A stretch of 35,133 bases of DNA from positions 1 through 35,133 of the forward strand of contig CAISJJ010000134.1 of NCBI GenBank assembly GCA_903885595.1, in the 5' to 3' direction. A model generated the notes under the pieces. The model was not told where the DNA came from and did no database searches. It saw only the letters and a list, made by a program, of their open reading frames with translations. The translations under genes were made by a program, and so were the position numbers. This DNA is from an uncultured Bacteroidales bacterium. GTDB lineage: Bacteria; Bacteroidota; Bacteroidia; Bacteroidales; FEN-979. Position 1 is the first letter of the stretch; every line of letters starts with the position of its first letter. Shown piece by piece: positions 24,880-32,447 of the stretch.

Positions 24880-27327
24880 ATGAAAACAATAGTATTATCA
24901 TTTATTTGCATTGTGATTGCAGGACTGCAGGTCTTTTCACAAAACACCATTGCCGAAGCCCGGGCCATGGGTGTGGGCGCAACAGTTACGGTTAGAGGGG
25001 TTGTAACAAATGGCTTAGAACTTGGTAATGCTATCCGGTATTTGCAAGATGCAACTGCAGGAATTGCTGCCTATAAAGGTGGCGCTTTTACTGCTGTTCT
25101 GAGGGGTGATTCCATCAGTGTTACCGGAGTGTTGAAAAACTATAACCAATTGCTTGAACTTGATCCGGTCACCTCATTTACTACGATTGCGCCCCGACCA
25201 CTTCCTGAACCTCAGGTCATAACGCCGGGACAGATGAGTGAACCATATGAAGCCGAACTTGTAAAAATGCTGAATGTGACTTTTGGCAACGGGGGAGGGG
25301 TTTTTGCCGGAAATACCAATTATAATGTTACTGCGAATGGCGAAACCGCCCAGGTGCGGGTGAATACTTTTTCAAACCTGGTTGGGAAAATCATTCCTAC
25401 AGATGAAGTTACCATAACTGGTATTTGTTCCCAGTTTCATTATACTGATCCCAATGCCGGTTACCAGTTGCTGCTAAGAGATACAGCCGATATCGTTGCC
25501 AAGAGTTCCATTCTTTTTACCACGCCATTGACAATCAGTAATATTAGTACCACTGGTTTTTCATTAGCCTGGGTGACCAATATTGCCGGAACCACGGAAC
25601 TGTTTTATGGACGCACTCCCCAACTCGAACTTGGCCACCAAAGCGTCGCCGGCACAGGCACCGACCACGCAATCAGTATTTCAGGCCTAAACCCTTCAGA
25701 TTTGATTTATGTACAGGCCTTTTCTGTTACATCGCAGGATACCGCATGGTCCGGACTAAAGCCTTTTATAACACGATCCATCTCCTCGGGTAATATCAAG
25801 ACCTATTTTACAAGACCGGTCGATACCACTGTTTCAACAGGAACCAAAGCTATCCAGATATACAGGGCAGTTGACGACACCTGTATTGCCTATATCAACC
25901 GTGCAAAATTTTCGGTAGATATTTCTATTTACAATTTCAATGTTGAAGGTATTTCTCCCATTTATAGCGCAATGAATTCAGCATTCAACAGGGGAGTCAC
26001 CGTTAGGGTTGTCACCGATGGAAGCACTAATAATTCTGCAATACAGGAATTGGTGCCTGGGATTGGCGTAATTGCCCGGCCGGAAACTTCCGGCATTATG
26101 CATAATAAATTTATGGTGATTGACGGAAATTCCGCCAACCCGAATGATCCGATTGTCTGGACTGGGTCATGCAACTGGACTGATCAGAATATCAATACCG
26201 ACGCAAACAATGTACTCTTTATCCAGGATGCCAGCCTTGCAAAGGTGTATACACTTGAGTTTAATGAAATGTTCGGATCTTCAACTGCAACCCCTGATCC
26301 TGCCAACGCAAAATTCGGCTCGGCAAAATCCGATAACACGCCACATGAACTGATTATTGCTGGAAACCGTGTTGAGGTCTATTTCAGCCCGAGTGATGGT
26401 GTGACTGGTCAGATAATTTCACATATTGAAGAAGCCAACACAGATCTGGAAATCGGAACCATGCTGATGACCCGGACAGTCATAAGCGATGCAATTATCG
26501 ACCGTACACAGGCAGGTGTGGGATCGAAGGTTGTAATCAGCAGTCGGACGACTTCATCTCAGGTTGTTGAAGCCTTGGGGAATGCCCTGGGCAATAATTT
26601 TAAGGAATATAATGAACAAGGTATGCTTCATAGCAAAAGTATGATTATTGACCAATCGGATGTATCATCTGATCCATTTGTATGGACAGGTTCCCATAAC
26701 TGGAGTGATGCAGCAAATACCGTTAATGATGAAAATACCATTGTTATTCATAATGCGGTAGTTGCCAACCTTTTTTACCAGGAGTTTAAAAAACGGTTTG
26801 ACCTGGCTATACCGATAAGTGAACGTCCAATCCTGAACCTGGGCCCTGACACCGCTGTTTTTGTTGGTGACACGGTGACACTTGATGCCAAACAATTTGA
26901 TGCTTATGTTTGGTCAACTGGCGATTTATCACAGATCATTAAAGTAGATTCTTCTGGGGTTGGGTTTGGCACAAAAAAGGTTTATTGCCGTGTAACGGAT
27001 CAATATGGCCTCCAGTCCGATACGGTTCGCATTACCTTCAAGGCGCATACAGGGATCAGTGAACAAAATACCCTGATATCAGGTCTTTCGGTTTACCCGA
27101 ACCCTTCAAACGGATCATTCACTGTGGGATTCCTGGCTAAAAGAAACGAACCGGTAAGCCTTGAACTGATGAGTTTTGATGGCAGGGTTGTATGGCAATC
27201 GAAGGTAACAACAATGACAGGGACCAATTCGGTCAGGGTGTCAAATGTTGGGGTTCCGGCCGGACTTTTCTTTATGAGATTAAGGACATCAGAAGGGGAC
27301 CTCGGGAAAAAATTAATGATTAAGTAA
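24880..27327 (+). CDS. Secreted phospholipase-D-like (HKD) protein with OB-fold, Fn3 and T9SS domains
   Basis: 815 residues. Signal peptide MKTIVLSFICIVIAGLQVFSQ. Residues about 25-205 (VGATVTVRGVVTNGL, DSISVTGVLKNYNQLLEL, DEVTITGICSQFHY) look like OB-fold domains seen on extracellular nucleases, followed by a fibronectin-III-like module (about 212-300). Two PLD catalytic motifs follow: HNKFMVIDG (His408, Lys410) with GSCNW, and HSKSMIID (His584, Lys586) with GSHNW, so both halves of the active site are present. The end is a type A T9SS sorting domain (VYPNPSNGSFTV...KKLMIK). PLD-fold enzymes of this plan cleave phosphodiesters in DNA or lipids; nuclease action outside the cell is the likelier inference given the OB-fold. 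Confidence 0.88.
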   Translation: MKTIVLSFICIVIAGLQVFSQNTIAEARAMGVGATVTVRGVVTNGLELGNAIRYLQDATAGIAAYKGGAFTAVLRGDSISVTGVLKNYNQLLELDPVTSFTTIAPRPLPEPQVITPGQMSEPYEAELVKMLNVTFGNGGGVFAGNTNYNVTANGETAQVRVNTFSNLVGKIIPTDEVTITGICSQFHYTDPNAGYQLLLRDTADIVAKSSILFTTPLTISNISTTGFSLAWVTNIAGTTELFYGRTPQLELGHQSVAGTGTDHAISISGLNPSDLIYVQAFSVTSQDTAWSGLKPFITRSISSGNIKTYFTRPVDTTVSTGTKAIQIYRAVDDTCIAYINRAKFSVDISIYNFNVEGISPIYSAMNSAFNRGVTVRVVTDGSTNNSAIQELVPGIGVIARPETSGIMHNKFMVIDGNSANPNDPIVWTGSCNWTDQNINTDANNVLFIQDASLAKVYTLEFNEMFGSSTATPDPANAKFGSAKSDNTPHELIIAGNRVEVYFSPSDGVTGQIISHIEEANTDLEIGTMLMTRTVISDAIIDRTQAGVGSKVVISSRTTSSQVVEALGNALGNNFKEYNEQGMLHSKSMIIDQSDVSSDPFVWTGSHNWSDAANTVNDENTIVIHNAVVANLFYQEFKKRFDLAIPISERPILNLGPDTAVFVGDTVTLDAKQFDAYVWSTGDLSQIIKVDSSGVGFGTKKVYCRVTDQYGLQSDTVRITFKAHTGISEQNTLISGLSVYPNPSNGSFTVGFLAKRNEPVSLELMSFDGRVVWQSKVTTMTGTNSVRVSNVGVPAGLFFMRLRTSEGDLGKKLMIK

Positions 27328-27340
27328 ACATGAACGGGGG

Positions 27341-27370
27341 CCCGGCGCAATACCGGGTTCTCCTTTTCGT
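27341..27370 (+). terminator. Possible weak terminator after the PLD-like gene
   Basis: CCCGG, a 7-base loop and CCGGG, then TTCTCCTTTT, 13 bases past the stop. The stem is only 5 bp and the T-tract is broken by cytosines. Confidence 0.35.
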
Positions 27371-27378
27371 TATCTTTG
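27371..27378 (+). promoter_or_regulatory. Putative -7 box for the GT2-pyrC genes
   Basis: TATCTTTG, a perfect TAnnTTTG match, 31 bases before the GTG start at 27410 and right after the weak hairpin. No -33 TTG was found. Confidence 0.43.
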
Positions 27379-27409
27379 AAATTATTATTCATAATTAATA
27401 CGTCGGTTT

Positions 27410-28150
27410 GTGTCAGATTGCCTGGTAATCATTCCTACCTATAATGAAAAGGATAACATCGAGCGCATCGTGCGCAAGGTGTTTTCCCTGCCAAAGGAAT
27501 TCGATCTTTTAGTTGTTGAAGATAATTCACCCGATGGAACGGCAGCCATAGTTAAATCGCTTCTTCCCGTTTTTCCAGACCGGCTGTTTATTGAAGAGCG
27601 CAAAGGTAAACTTGGACTGGGAACTGCCTATATTCATGGGTTTAAATGGGCATTGAAACGCAACTATGATTTCATCTTTGAGATGGATGCCGATTTTTCC
27701 CATAATCCTGATGATCTTCTTGCACTGTATGATGCAGCTAAGAATAAGGGGGGCGACTTGGTTATCGGATCACGTTATATTACAGGAGTAAATGTTGTTA
27801 ACTGGCCTATGGGCAGGGTTTTAATGTCGTATGTGGCTTCAATTTATGTGCGGTTTATTACCCGTATGAAGGTTATGGATACTACGGCCGGGTTTAAGTG
27901 TTATGCACGAAAAGTACTGGAAACCATCGATTTAAACAAGGTTCGGTTTACCGGCTATGCCTTTCAGATCGAAATGAAATATACAGCCTGGAAACTCGGC
28001 TTCAATATCGTTGAGGTTCCGATTATTTTTACAGACCGTACCCTGGGCGAATCAAAAATGAGCAAAGGTATTTTTAAGGAGGCCGTTTTAGGTGTCATCA
28101 GTCTTCGATGGCGAAGCCTTTTTATACATCACAAATCCCGCCCCGTTTAG
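27410..28150 (+). CDS. Polyprenol-phosphate mannosyltransferase-like GT2 glycosyltransferase
   Basis: 246 residues from a GTG start that gives the standard CLVIIPTYNEKDNIERI N-terminus. The family (DPM1-like) transfers a sugar, typically mannose from GDP-mannose, to a polyprenyl phosphate on the cytoplasmic face of the membrane. Visible motifs are VVEDNSPDGT (nucleotide binding), the metal-binding EMDADFSHNP (Asp93-x-Asp95), GSRYITG and DTTAGFKCYARKVL. There is no C-terminal membrane domain, so it is the soluble single-domain type. In many Bacteroidota this gene directly precedes dihydroorotase, as here. Confidence 0.92.
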   Translation: MSDCLVIIPTYNEKDNIERIVRKVFSLPKEFDLLVVEDNSPDGTAAIVKSLLPVFPDRLFIEERKGKLGLGTAYIHGFKWALKRNYDFIFEMDADFSHNPDDLLALYDAAKNKGGDLVIGSRYITGVNVVNWPMGRVLMSYVASIYVRFITRMKVMDTTAGFKCYARKVLETIDLNKVRFTGYAFQIEMKYTAWKLGFNIVEVPIIFTDRTLGESKMSKGIFKEAVLGVISLRWRSLFIHHKSRPV

Positions 28151-28163
28151 TTTTTTTTCTCGT

Positions 28164-28201
28164 ACAACCCCGACGGGTCCTGCACCCTGACAGGGTGTTG
28201 T
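28164..28201. repeat. GC-rich REP-like palindrome between GT2 and pyrC
   Basis: CACCCTG, A, CAGGGTG is a perfect 7-bp inverted repeat (28183-28197). An outer ACAAC (28164-28168) pairs with GTTGT (28197-28201), and a partly palindromic ACCCCGACGGGT sits between. No T-run. Confidence 0.62.
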
Positions 28202-28223
28202 GGAGTGTCCAAATTGTTGATAA

Positions 28224-29579
28224 ATGAACAGTTCATATTATATTCATAACGCACTGATCATAAATGAAAACAGCAGGTTTTCAGGAGCTGTGCTGATTCA
28301 TGATGGCATAATAGCCGAGATTTTCCATGGAAAAGCACCCGATGGTTTAACTATGCCTGAAGGCACAATTATCATTGATGCCAAAGAGTGTTATCTTTTA
28401 CCCGGAATTATCGACGACCACGTACATTTTCGCGAACCCGGATTGACCGAAAAGGGAGACCTGAAATCAGAAAGCAGGGCAGCAGTAGCGGGTGGTGTAA
28501 CCTCCTTTATGGAAATGCCAAATACAAAACCAAACGCGACAACCCTCGAATTCCTTGAGGAAAAGTATAAACTTGGCGCTGAAAAAGCACTGGCCAACTA
28601 CTCTTTTTTCCTGGGAGCAACCAACGCCAACCTTTCGGAAATTACTGCAGCGGATCCTTCAAAGATTTGTGGATTGAAGGTTTTCATGGGGGCCTCAACC
28701 GGCAATATGTTGGTTGATAACCAGGAAAGTCTTAATTCGATTTTCGAAAAATCACCCTTGCTTATCGGTGTTCATGCTGAAGAGGAGTCCATAATAAAGC
28801 ATAATCTCCATCATTTCACCGGGCAATTTGGTGAAAATATCCCGGTTGCCTCTCATCCGTTGATCCGAAGTGAAGAGGCATGTTACACATCATCCCAAAA
28901 GGCGGTATCTCTGGCGGTAAAGCATAATGCAAGGCTTCACCTGATGCACCTGTCTACAGCAAAGGAACTCAACCTGCTGCATAATGATCTTCCTTTGGAG
29001 GAAAAAAAAATCACCGGTGAAGTTTGTATTCATCATCTTTGGTTCGATGATCGTGATTACCAGGATCTCGGATCCCTGATCAAATGGAATCCTGCCATCA
29101 AGGCATCAAAAGACCGTGACGGCCTTTTCACCGGATTGATAAACAATAAAATCGATATCATCGCTACCGATCATGCTCCGCATCTCAGATCGGAAAAAGA
29201 TAATTTTTACAATGCCTGCCCTTCAGGCGGCCCCCTTGTTCAGCATTCCCTGGTAGCTATGCTGGGCTTTTATCAGCTGGGAAAGATTTCACTTGAAAAA
29301 ATTGTGGAAAAAATGTGTCACGGTCCTGCCATTATTTACAGGATTCAAAACAGGGGCTTCATCCGAAAAGGTTATTTTGCCGATCTTGTCCTGGTCGATC
29401 CGGACAATCCATGGGTTGTAGAAAAAGAGAACATTTTATACAAATGCGGTTGGTCTCCCTTTGAGGGTGTTACCTTCAAATCGCGTATTACCCATACCTG
29501 GGTGAATGGCCACCTGGTTTTTAATCAGGGACGGTTTGATGAATCCCGAAAAGGCCGGAGATTAACATTTAAGGTTTAG
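28224..29579 (+). CDS. pyrC: Dihydroorotase, class I
   Basis: 451 residues, the length of class I (long) dihydroorotases. It closes carbamoyl-aspartate to dihydroorotate in pyrimidine synthesis. All metal-site residues are visible: His66 and His68 in DDHVHFREPG, Lys152 (carboxylated lysine) in GLKVFMGAS, His184 in GVHAEEE, His239/His242 in HLMHLST and Asp316 in ATDHAPH. The Arg70 substrate contact is also present. It is therefore predicted active rather than one of the inactive homologues that partner aspartate transcarbamoylase. The intergenic region to the GT2 gene holds a palindrome and no recognisable promoter. Confidence 0.96.
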   Translation: MNSSYYIHNALIINENSRFSGAVLIHDGIIAEIFHGKAPDGLTMPEGTIIIDAKECYLLPGIIDDHVHFREPGLTEKGDLKSESRAAVAGGVTSFMEMPNTKPNATTLEFLEEKYKLGAEKALANYSFFLGATNANLSEITAADPSKICGLKVFMGASTGNMLVDNQESLNSIFEKSPLLIGVHAEEESIIKHNLHHFTGQFGENIPVASHPLIRSEEACYTSSQKAVSLAVKHNARLHLMHLSTAKELNLLHNDLPLEEKKITGEVCIHHLWFDDRDYQDLGSLIKWNPAIKASKDRDGLFTGLINNKIDIIATDHAPHLRSEKDNFYNACPSGGPLVQHSLVAMLGFYQLGKISLEKIVEKMCHGPAIIYRIQNRGFIRKGYFADLVLVDPDNPWVVEKENILYKCGWSPFEGVTFKSRITHTWVNGHLVFNQGRFDESRKGRRLTFKV

Positions 29580-29674
29580 GTGCAGTGAATCTTTATTTCA
29601 ACATTCTCAATTTGTTGATCAAGATTCGATATTCATTAATCGTTGTTCATGTACTAAAAAATAAATATTGACAG

Positions 29675-30127
29675 ATGAAACAAAATATCTTACTTTTTTC
29701 TCTTCTGATTTTCACCATTTCTTCATGCCGGATTGAACATAAGGAGGTTGAAGAAACCTACGAAGATGGATCCCCAAAGCGTGTTTGTGTCTATATTGGA
29801 AAAGGTGAAAATCGTGAACTTATTAAAGAAACCACCTATTATCCCAGTAAACAGGCCCAGATGGAAGGTACATACAAGGACAACAAACGGGAGGGCAGAT
29901 GGACATACTGGTACGAAAATGGGAAAGTATGGAGTGATGGTATATTCGTGAAGGGTAAATCGGATGGTAAAAGAACAACCTATTTCGAAAATGGGAAAGT
30001 GCGATACGAGGGATTTTATAAGCAGGATATGCGTGTGGGCAAATGGCGGTTTTTTGATGAAAATGGCCGGTTGCTGCAGGAGGTAGACTATTCAGCGCCG
30101 CCGAAAGAAAATAAACCTGTCAAATAA
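29675..30127 (+). CDS. MORN-type (YwqK-like) repeat lipoprotein
   Basis: 150 residues. A lipoprotein signal (LIFTISSC at about residue 18) is followed by at least three YwqK/MORN_2-style repeats with the pattern G-x-Y-x-x-x-x-R-x-G-x-W-x-x-x-x-E-N-G-K: EGTYKDNKREGRWTYWYENG, KSDGKRTTYFENGKV and DMRVGKWRFFDENGRLL. Such proteins are often annotated as 'toxin-antitoxin system YwqK family antitoxin' by similarity, but nothing toxin-like is adjacent. Here a surface or periplasmic binding protein is more plausible. Function unknown. Confidence 0.8.
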   Translation: MKQNILLFSLLIFTISSCRIEHKEVEETYEDGSPKRVCVYIGKGENRELIKETTYYPSKQAQMEGTYKDNKREGRWTYWYENGKVWSDGIFVKGKSDGKRTTYFENGKVRYEGFYKQDMRVGKWRFFDENGRLLQEVDYSAPPKENKPVK

Positions 30128-30188
30128 CAAATGGCAACCTGCAACTGATAAGTATAAATAGTATAGACAGCAAGCCCAATACTCATCT

Positions 30189-30276
30189 ACCTGTTTACCT
30201 GCTTACCTGCTTACCAGCTTACCAGTTTGCCAGCTTGCCAACTTGCCAACTTGCTAACTTGCTAACTTGCCAATTT
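30189..30276. repeat. Octamer tandem array, 11 units, with graded variants
   Basis: Eleven 8-bp units without gaps: ACCTGTTT, two ACCTGCTT, ACCAGCTT, ACCAGTTT, GCCAGCTT, two GCCAACTT, two GCTAACTT, then GCCAATTT. Neighbouring units differ by only one to three bases, so the sequence drifts steadily from one end to the other. It fills about half of the 172-base gap between the convergent MORN lipoprotein and nuclease genes. The reverse complement matches the YTGGTAAG array at 12053. There are no spacers, so it is not CRISPR. Confidence 0.95.
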
Positions 30277-30299
30277 TCTCTGTTGACTTATCACGTAAA

Positions 30300-31313
30300 T
30301 TAATAATTTACAACGGTATATACCGGCAGGTGATCGCTGAATCCCCCAAAATATTCTTTTGATCCGGCAGTGCGGTTTGGCAGTAATTCTCCTTTTTTGT
30401 TTTTATACAAAATCCAGTCAGGTTTAAAGATGTAAGCGTAAGGTGGAAGAATATAAGCTCCCTTGCGCTTTTTTATGAGGAGGTTTCCTGAAACAATGAT
30501 CTGATCGAACATGTCCCAATCTTTATAATACAGGGTGCCTTCCCCTTTCAGAAAGCGTTCACACATCAGGTTATATAACCGGGATGGAGATGGTTTTTTG
30601 TCTGTTTGGCCAGCATGCATTATTTCTGCAAGGCTTTTATTATCAGGCTCATCATTGAAATCTCCCATGATCACAATGTTGGCATTGGGATTCTTCGCCA
30701 TAACAGAATCTGTAAGATGTTTTAAGGTGACAGCATTTTCAATACGCTGAGGTTCAGTCTCGGCTGCCCCTCCTGAACGTGATTTCCAGTGATTGATAAA
30801 TAGATGAAAAGTGTCTTTTTTTGCATCAGCAAGGCGAACATATAAAACGGAACGTGTTTTAAAAGACAATGCTGAAGGAAAGGCCTGGTGGCCGATGTAT
30901 TGCATCAAATCTTTCCGGTAAAGCAATGCAACATCGATGCCCCGCGGATCGCTGCCCTCTTCCAGGATTGCCTGGTAGTTTCCTTTTTGCAATTGGGTTT
31001 TGGTGATCAGGTCATTCAAAACCATGATGTTCTCTACCTCGGCAAGCCCGACTGCTGCAGGCAGATTAATGCTGTCGATGCCAACCAATACCCTGGCAAT
31101 GTTGGTAAGTTTATGGTTGTACCGCTCACTCGTCCATGCAACCTTTGACCCAGGTAAAAAATCCTCATCACTTTTATTTGGATCATCAATGGTGTCAAAA
31201 ATGTTTTCAGTATTGTAGAAAGCAATTTTAAACTGACCGGCTCCACTTTTCTGAGCCTGCGAACTAACCGTGAAACAAAAGGTCAGAACTAAATAAAAAA
31301 TAGTATTTCGCAT
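30300..31313 (-). CDS. Exported endonuclease/exonuclease/phosphatase family protein
   Basis: 337 residues with a signal peptide (cut near SSQAQ, residue 20). The EEP fold signatures are FKIAFYNTENIFDT (first Asn), VGLAEVEN (Glu metal ligand), FINHWKSR (catalytic His), IVIMGDFNDEPDN (Asp/Asn) and the C-terminal FSDHLPVYTV (Asp-His pair). The catalytic residues for Mg-dependent phosphodiester hydrolysis are therefore all present. Exported members act on nucleic acids or phosphorylated lipids and sugars; the substrate is not evident. No T9SS tail, so it is probably periplasmic. Alone on this strand, upstream of a palindrome. Confidence 0.9.
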   Translation of the reverse strand: MRNTIFYLVLTFCFTVSSQAQKSGAGQFKIAFYNTENIFDTIDDPNKSDEDFLPGSKVAWTSERYNHKLTNIARVLVGIDSINLPAAVGLAEVENIMVLNDLITKTQLQKGNYQAILEEGSDPRGIDVALLYRKDLMQYIGHQAFPSALSFKTRSVLYVRLADAKKDTFHLFINHWKSRSGGAAETEPQRIENAVTLKHLTDSVMAKNPNANIVIMGDFNDEPDNKSLAEIMHAGQTDKKPSPSRLYNLMCERFLKGEGTLYYKDWDMFDQIIVSGNLLIKKRKGAYILPPYAYIFKPDWILYKNKKGELLPNRTAGSKEYFGGFSDHLPVYTVVNY

Positions 31314-31342
31314 GATTATTATTTTTTTAACCGTACCAACGT

Positions 31343-31366
31343 CCCCCTCTCCTTGAGGAGAGGGGG
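31343..31366. repeat. Perfect 10-bp palindrome, CCCCCTCTCC / TTGA / GGAGAGGGGG
   Basis: A 24-base hairpin with perfect 10-bp arms and a TTGA loop, in the 140-base gap between two minus-strand genes, followed by a G-rich tail (GTCGGGGGTGAGG). The symmetry and lack of a T-run suggest a dispersed repeat rather than a terminator. Confidence 0.75.
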
Positions 31367-31403
31367 TGTCGGGGGTGAGGTAAATTGCCCGGCAAAGATC
31401 AAT

Positions 31404-31435
31404 AAAAAAGGGGCACCCTTGACGAGCCCCCTTTT
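31404..31435 (-). terminator. Rho-independent terminator of the coiled-coil lipoprotein gene
   Basis: On the minus strand GGGGGC, an 11-base loop, GCCCC and then TTTTTT. The arm pairs AAAAGGGG with CCCCTTTT with one bulged base. It begins 19 bases after the stop at 31454. Confidence 0.7.
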
Positions 31436-31453
31436 CAATAATTTTAAAACATC

Positions 31454-32305
31454 TTAATCAACAACGATAACCAGGTATTTTGAATTCGACCAAAAAGCCT
31501 TGTAATCGAGGATCTGGAGTGACTGGATCACCTTTTTATCACCCGTGAATTTATAAGCGCTTGATGGGTGATTTGACAGGATCTTTGCTTTCTTGCTCAG
31601 GATCGAAATTTCAGTCACTTTGCGTATGTCGATCTTTGTGAACAACTCTTTGTTGAAATCAGAAAGAATTTCACCGCTTTTAATAACCGAGCTCTTTTTC
31701 AGTTCCTTGTTGGTGCCAATTACGTAATAGGCTGAGTTCAGGGCTTCATCCTGAGATGCAATTGTTTGCGTTTGATTATTGATCTGGGAACCCTGATCTT
31801 TCACGGTCCGGGACAGTGTGTCGATTTTCAGGTTAGCCATTTCAAACGAGGCATTGAGTTTAGCCAGCTTTGTACGAAGATCCTCAATTTGTGAAGCCTT
31901 GTCGGCAAGATCCTTGTTAAGGCGTTCAACCATTTTGTTCAGTTCGTCTACCTTCATATTGGCGTTTTTCAGTTTCTTAGACAGAGCGCCGATGGTTTCC
32001 TTGTTTTTTTGCATCAGACTGTAGATAGTCTGGATATCATTTTTTATCTGTTCCTTGGCCGACAGTTTTAATTCACCGCCACGGTCAGTAGTGAGATTGA
32101 TGATGTTTTCCTTTTGTTTGATTGTGTCCAGTGTTCCCTGGATGTCGTTGATGGAGCGGATAAATTCGTTGATAGCTTCATCCTTTTGCATGGTTTGGCT
32201 AAGCAGACTGTCAGATTTAGCCTGCAATTCCTGGGCTTTTTTCTCCGCTGCACGGCCGCATGCGAAAAACACAGGGATCAATAAAAGCAAAAAATACTTT
32301 TTCAT
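31454..32305 (-). CDS. Coiled-coil lipoprotein
   Basis: 283 residues. The lipoprotein signal MKKYFLLLLIPVFFACG places Cys at about residue 16. Residues about 20-195 form a long heptad-repeat coiled coil rich in K, E, L and N (KELQ, KKLKNANMKVDELNKMVERL). A compact C-terminal domain (YYVIGTNKELKKSSVIK, then ILSNHPSSAYKF and YLVIVVD) follows, probably in the periplasm. It resembles a widespread Bacteroidota family of coiled-coil lipoproteins with no firm function. It has its own putative promoter and terminator, so it is monocistronic. Confidence 0.8.
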   Translation of the reverse strand: MKKYFLLLLIPVFFACGRAAEKKAQELQAKSDSLLSQTMQKDEAINEFIRSINDIQGTLDTIKQKENIINLTTDRGGELKLSAKEQIKNDIQTIYSLMQKNKETIGALSKKLKNANMKVDELNKMVERLNKDLADKASQIEDLRTKLAKLNASFEMANLKIDTLSRTVKDQGSQINNQTQTIASQDEALNSAYYVIGTNKELKKSSVIKSGEILSDFNKELFTKIDIRKVTEISILSKKAKILSNHPSSAYKFTGDKKVIQSLQILDYKAFWSNSKYLVIVVD

Positions 32306-32327
32306 TTGTCGTGGATTTGAATTTTTA

Positions 32328-32335
32328 CAAAATTA
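32328..32335 (-). promoter_or_regulatory. Putative -7 box for the coiled-coil lipoprotein
   Basis: Minus-strand TAATTTTG lies 23 bases before the ATG at 32305. No convincing -33 TTG. Confidence 0.4.
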
Positions 32336-32447
32336 CGAATAAAATCAGAAATATTTTAATAAACTAATTTCCTCATTTCTGGTAGCTGCCAAAAAGTTTC
32401 TAAAGGAATTTGTCAACTAACAGTAACTTTACCAAAAAATATACGAA

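Noticed and set aside
29675-30127. Toxin-antitoxin module suggested by the YwqK-type repeats.
   Set aside because: The protein has a lipoprotein signal and there is no adjacent toxin candidate, so the antitoxin label is not supported.
30189-30276. CRISPR array.
   Set aside because: Units are 8 bp, contiguous and without spacers; no cas genes in the window.
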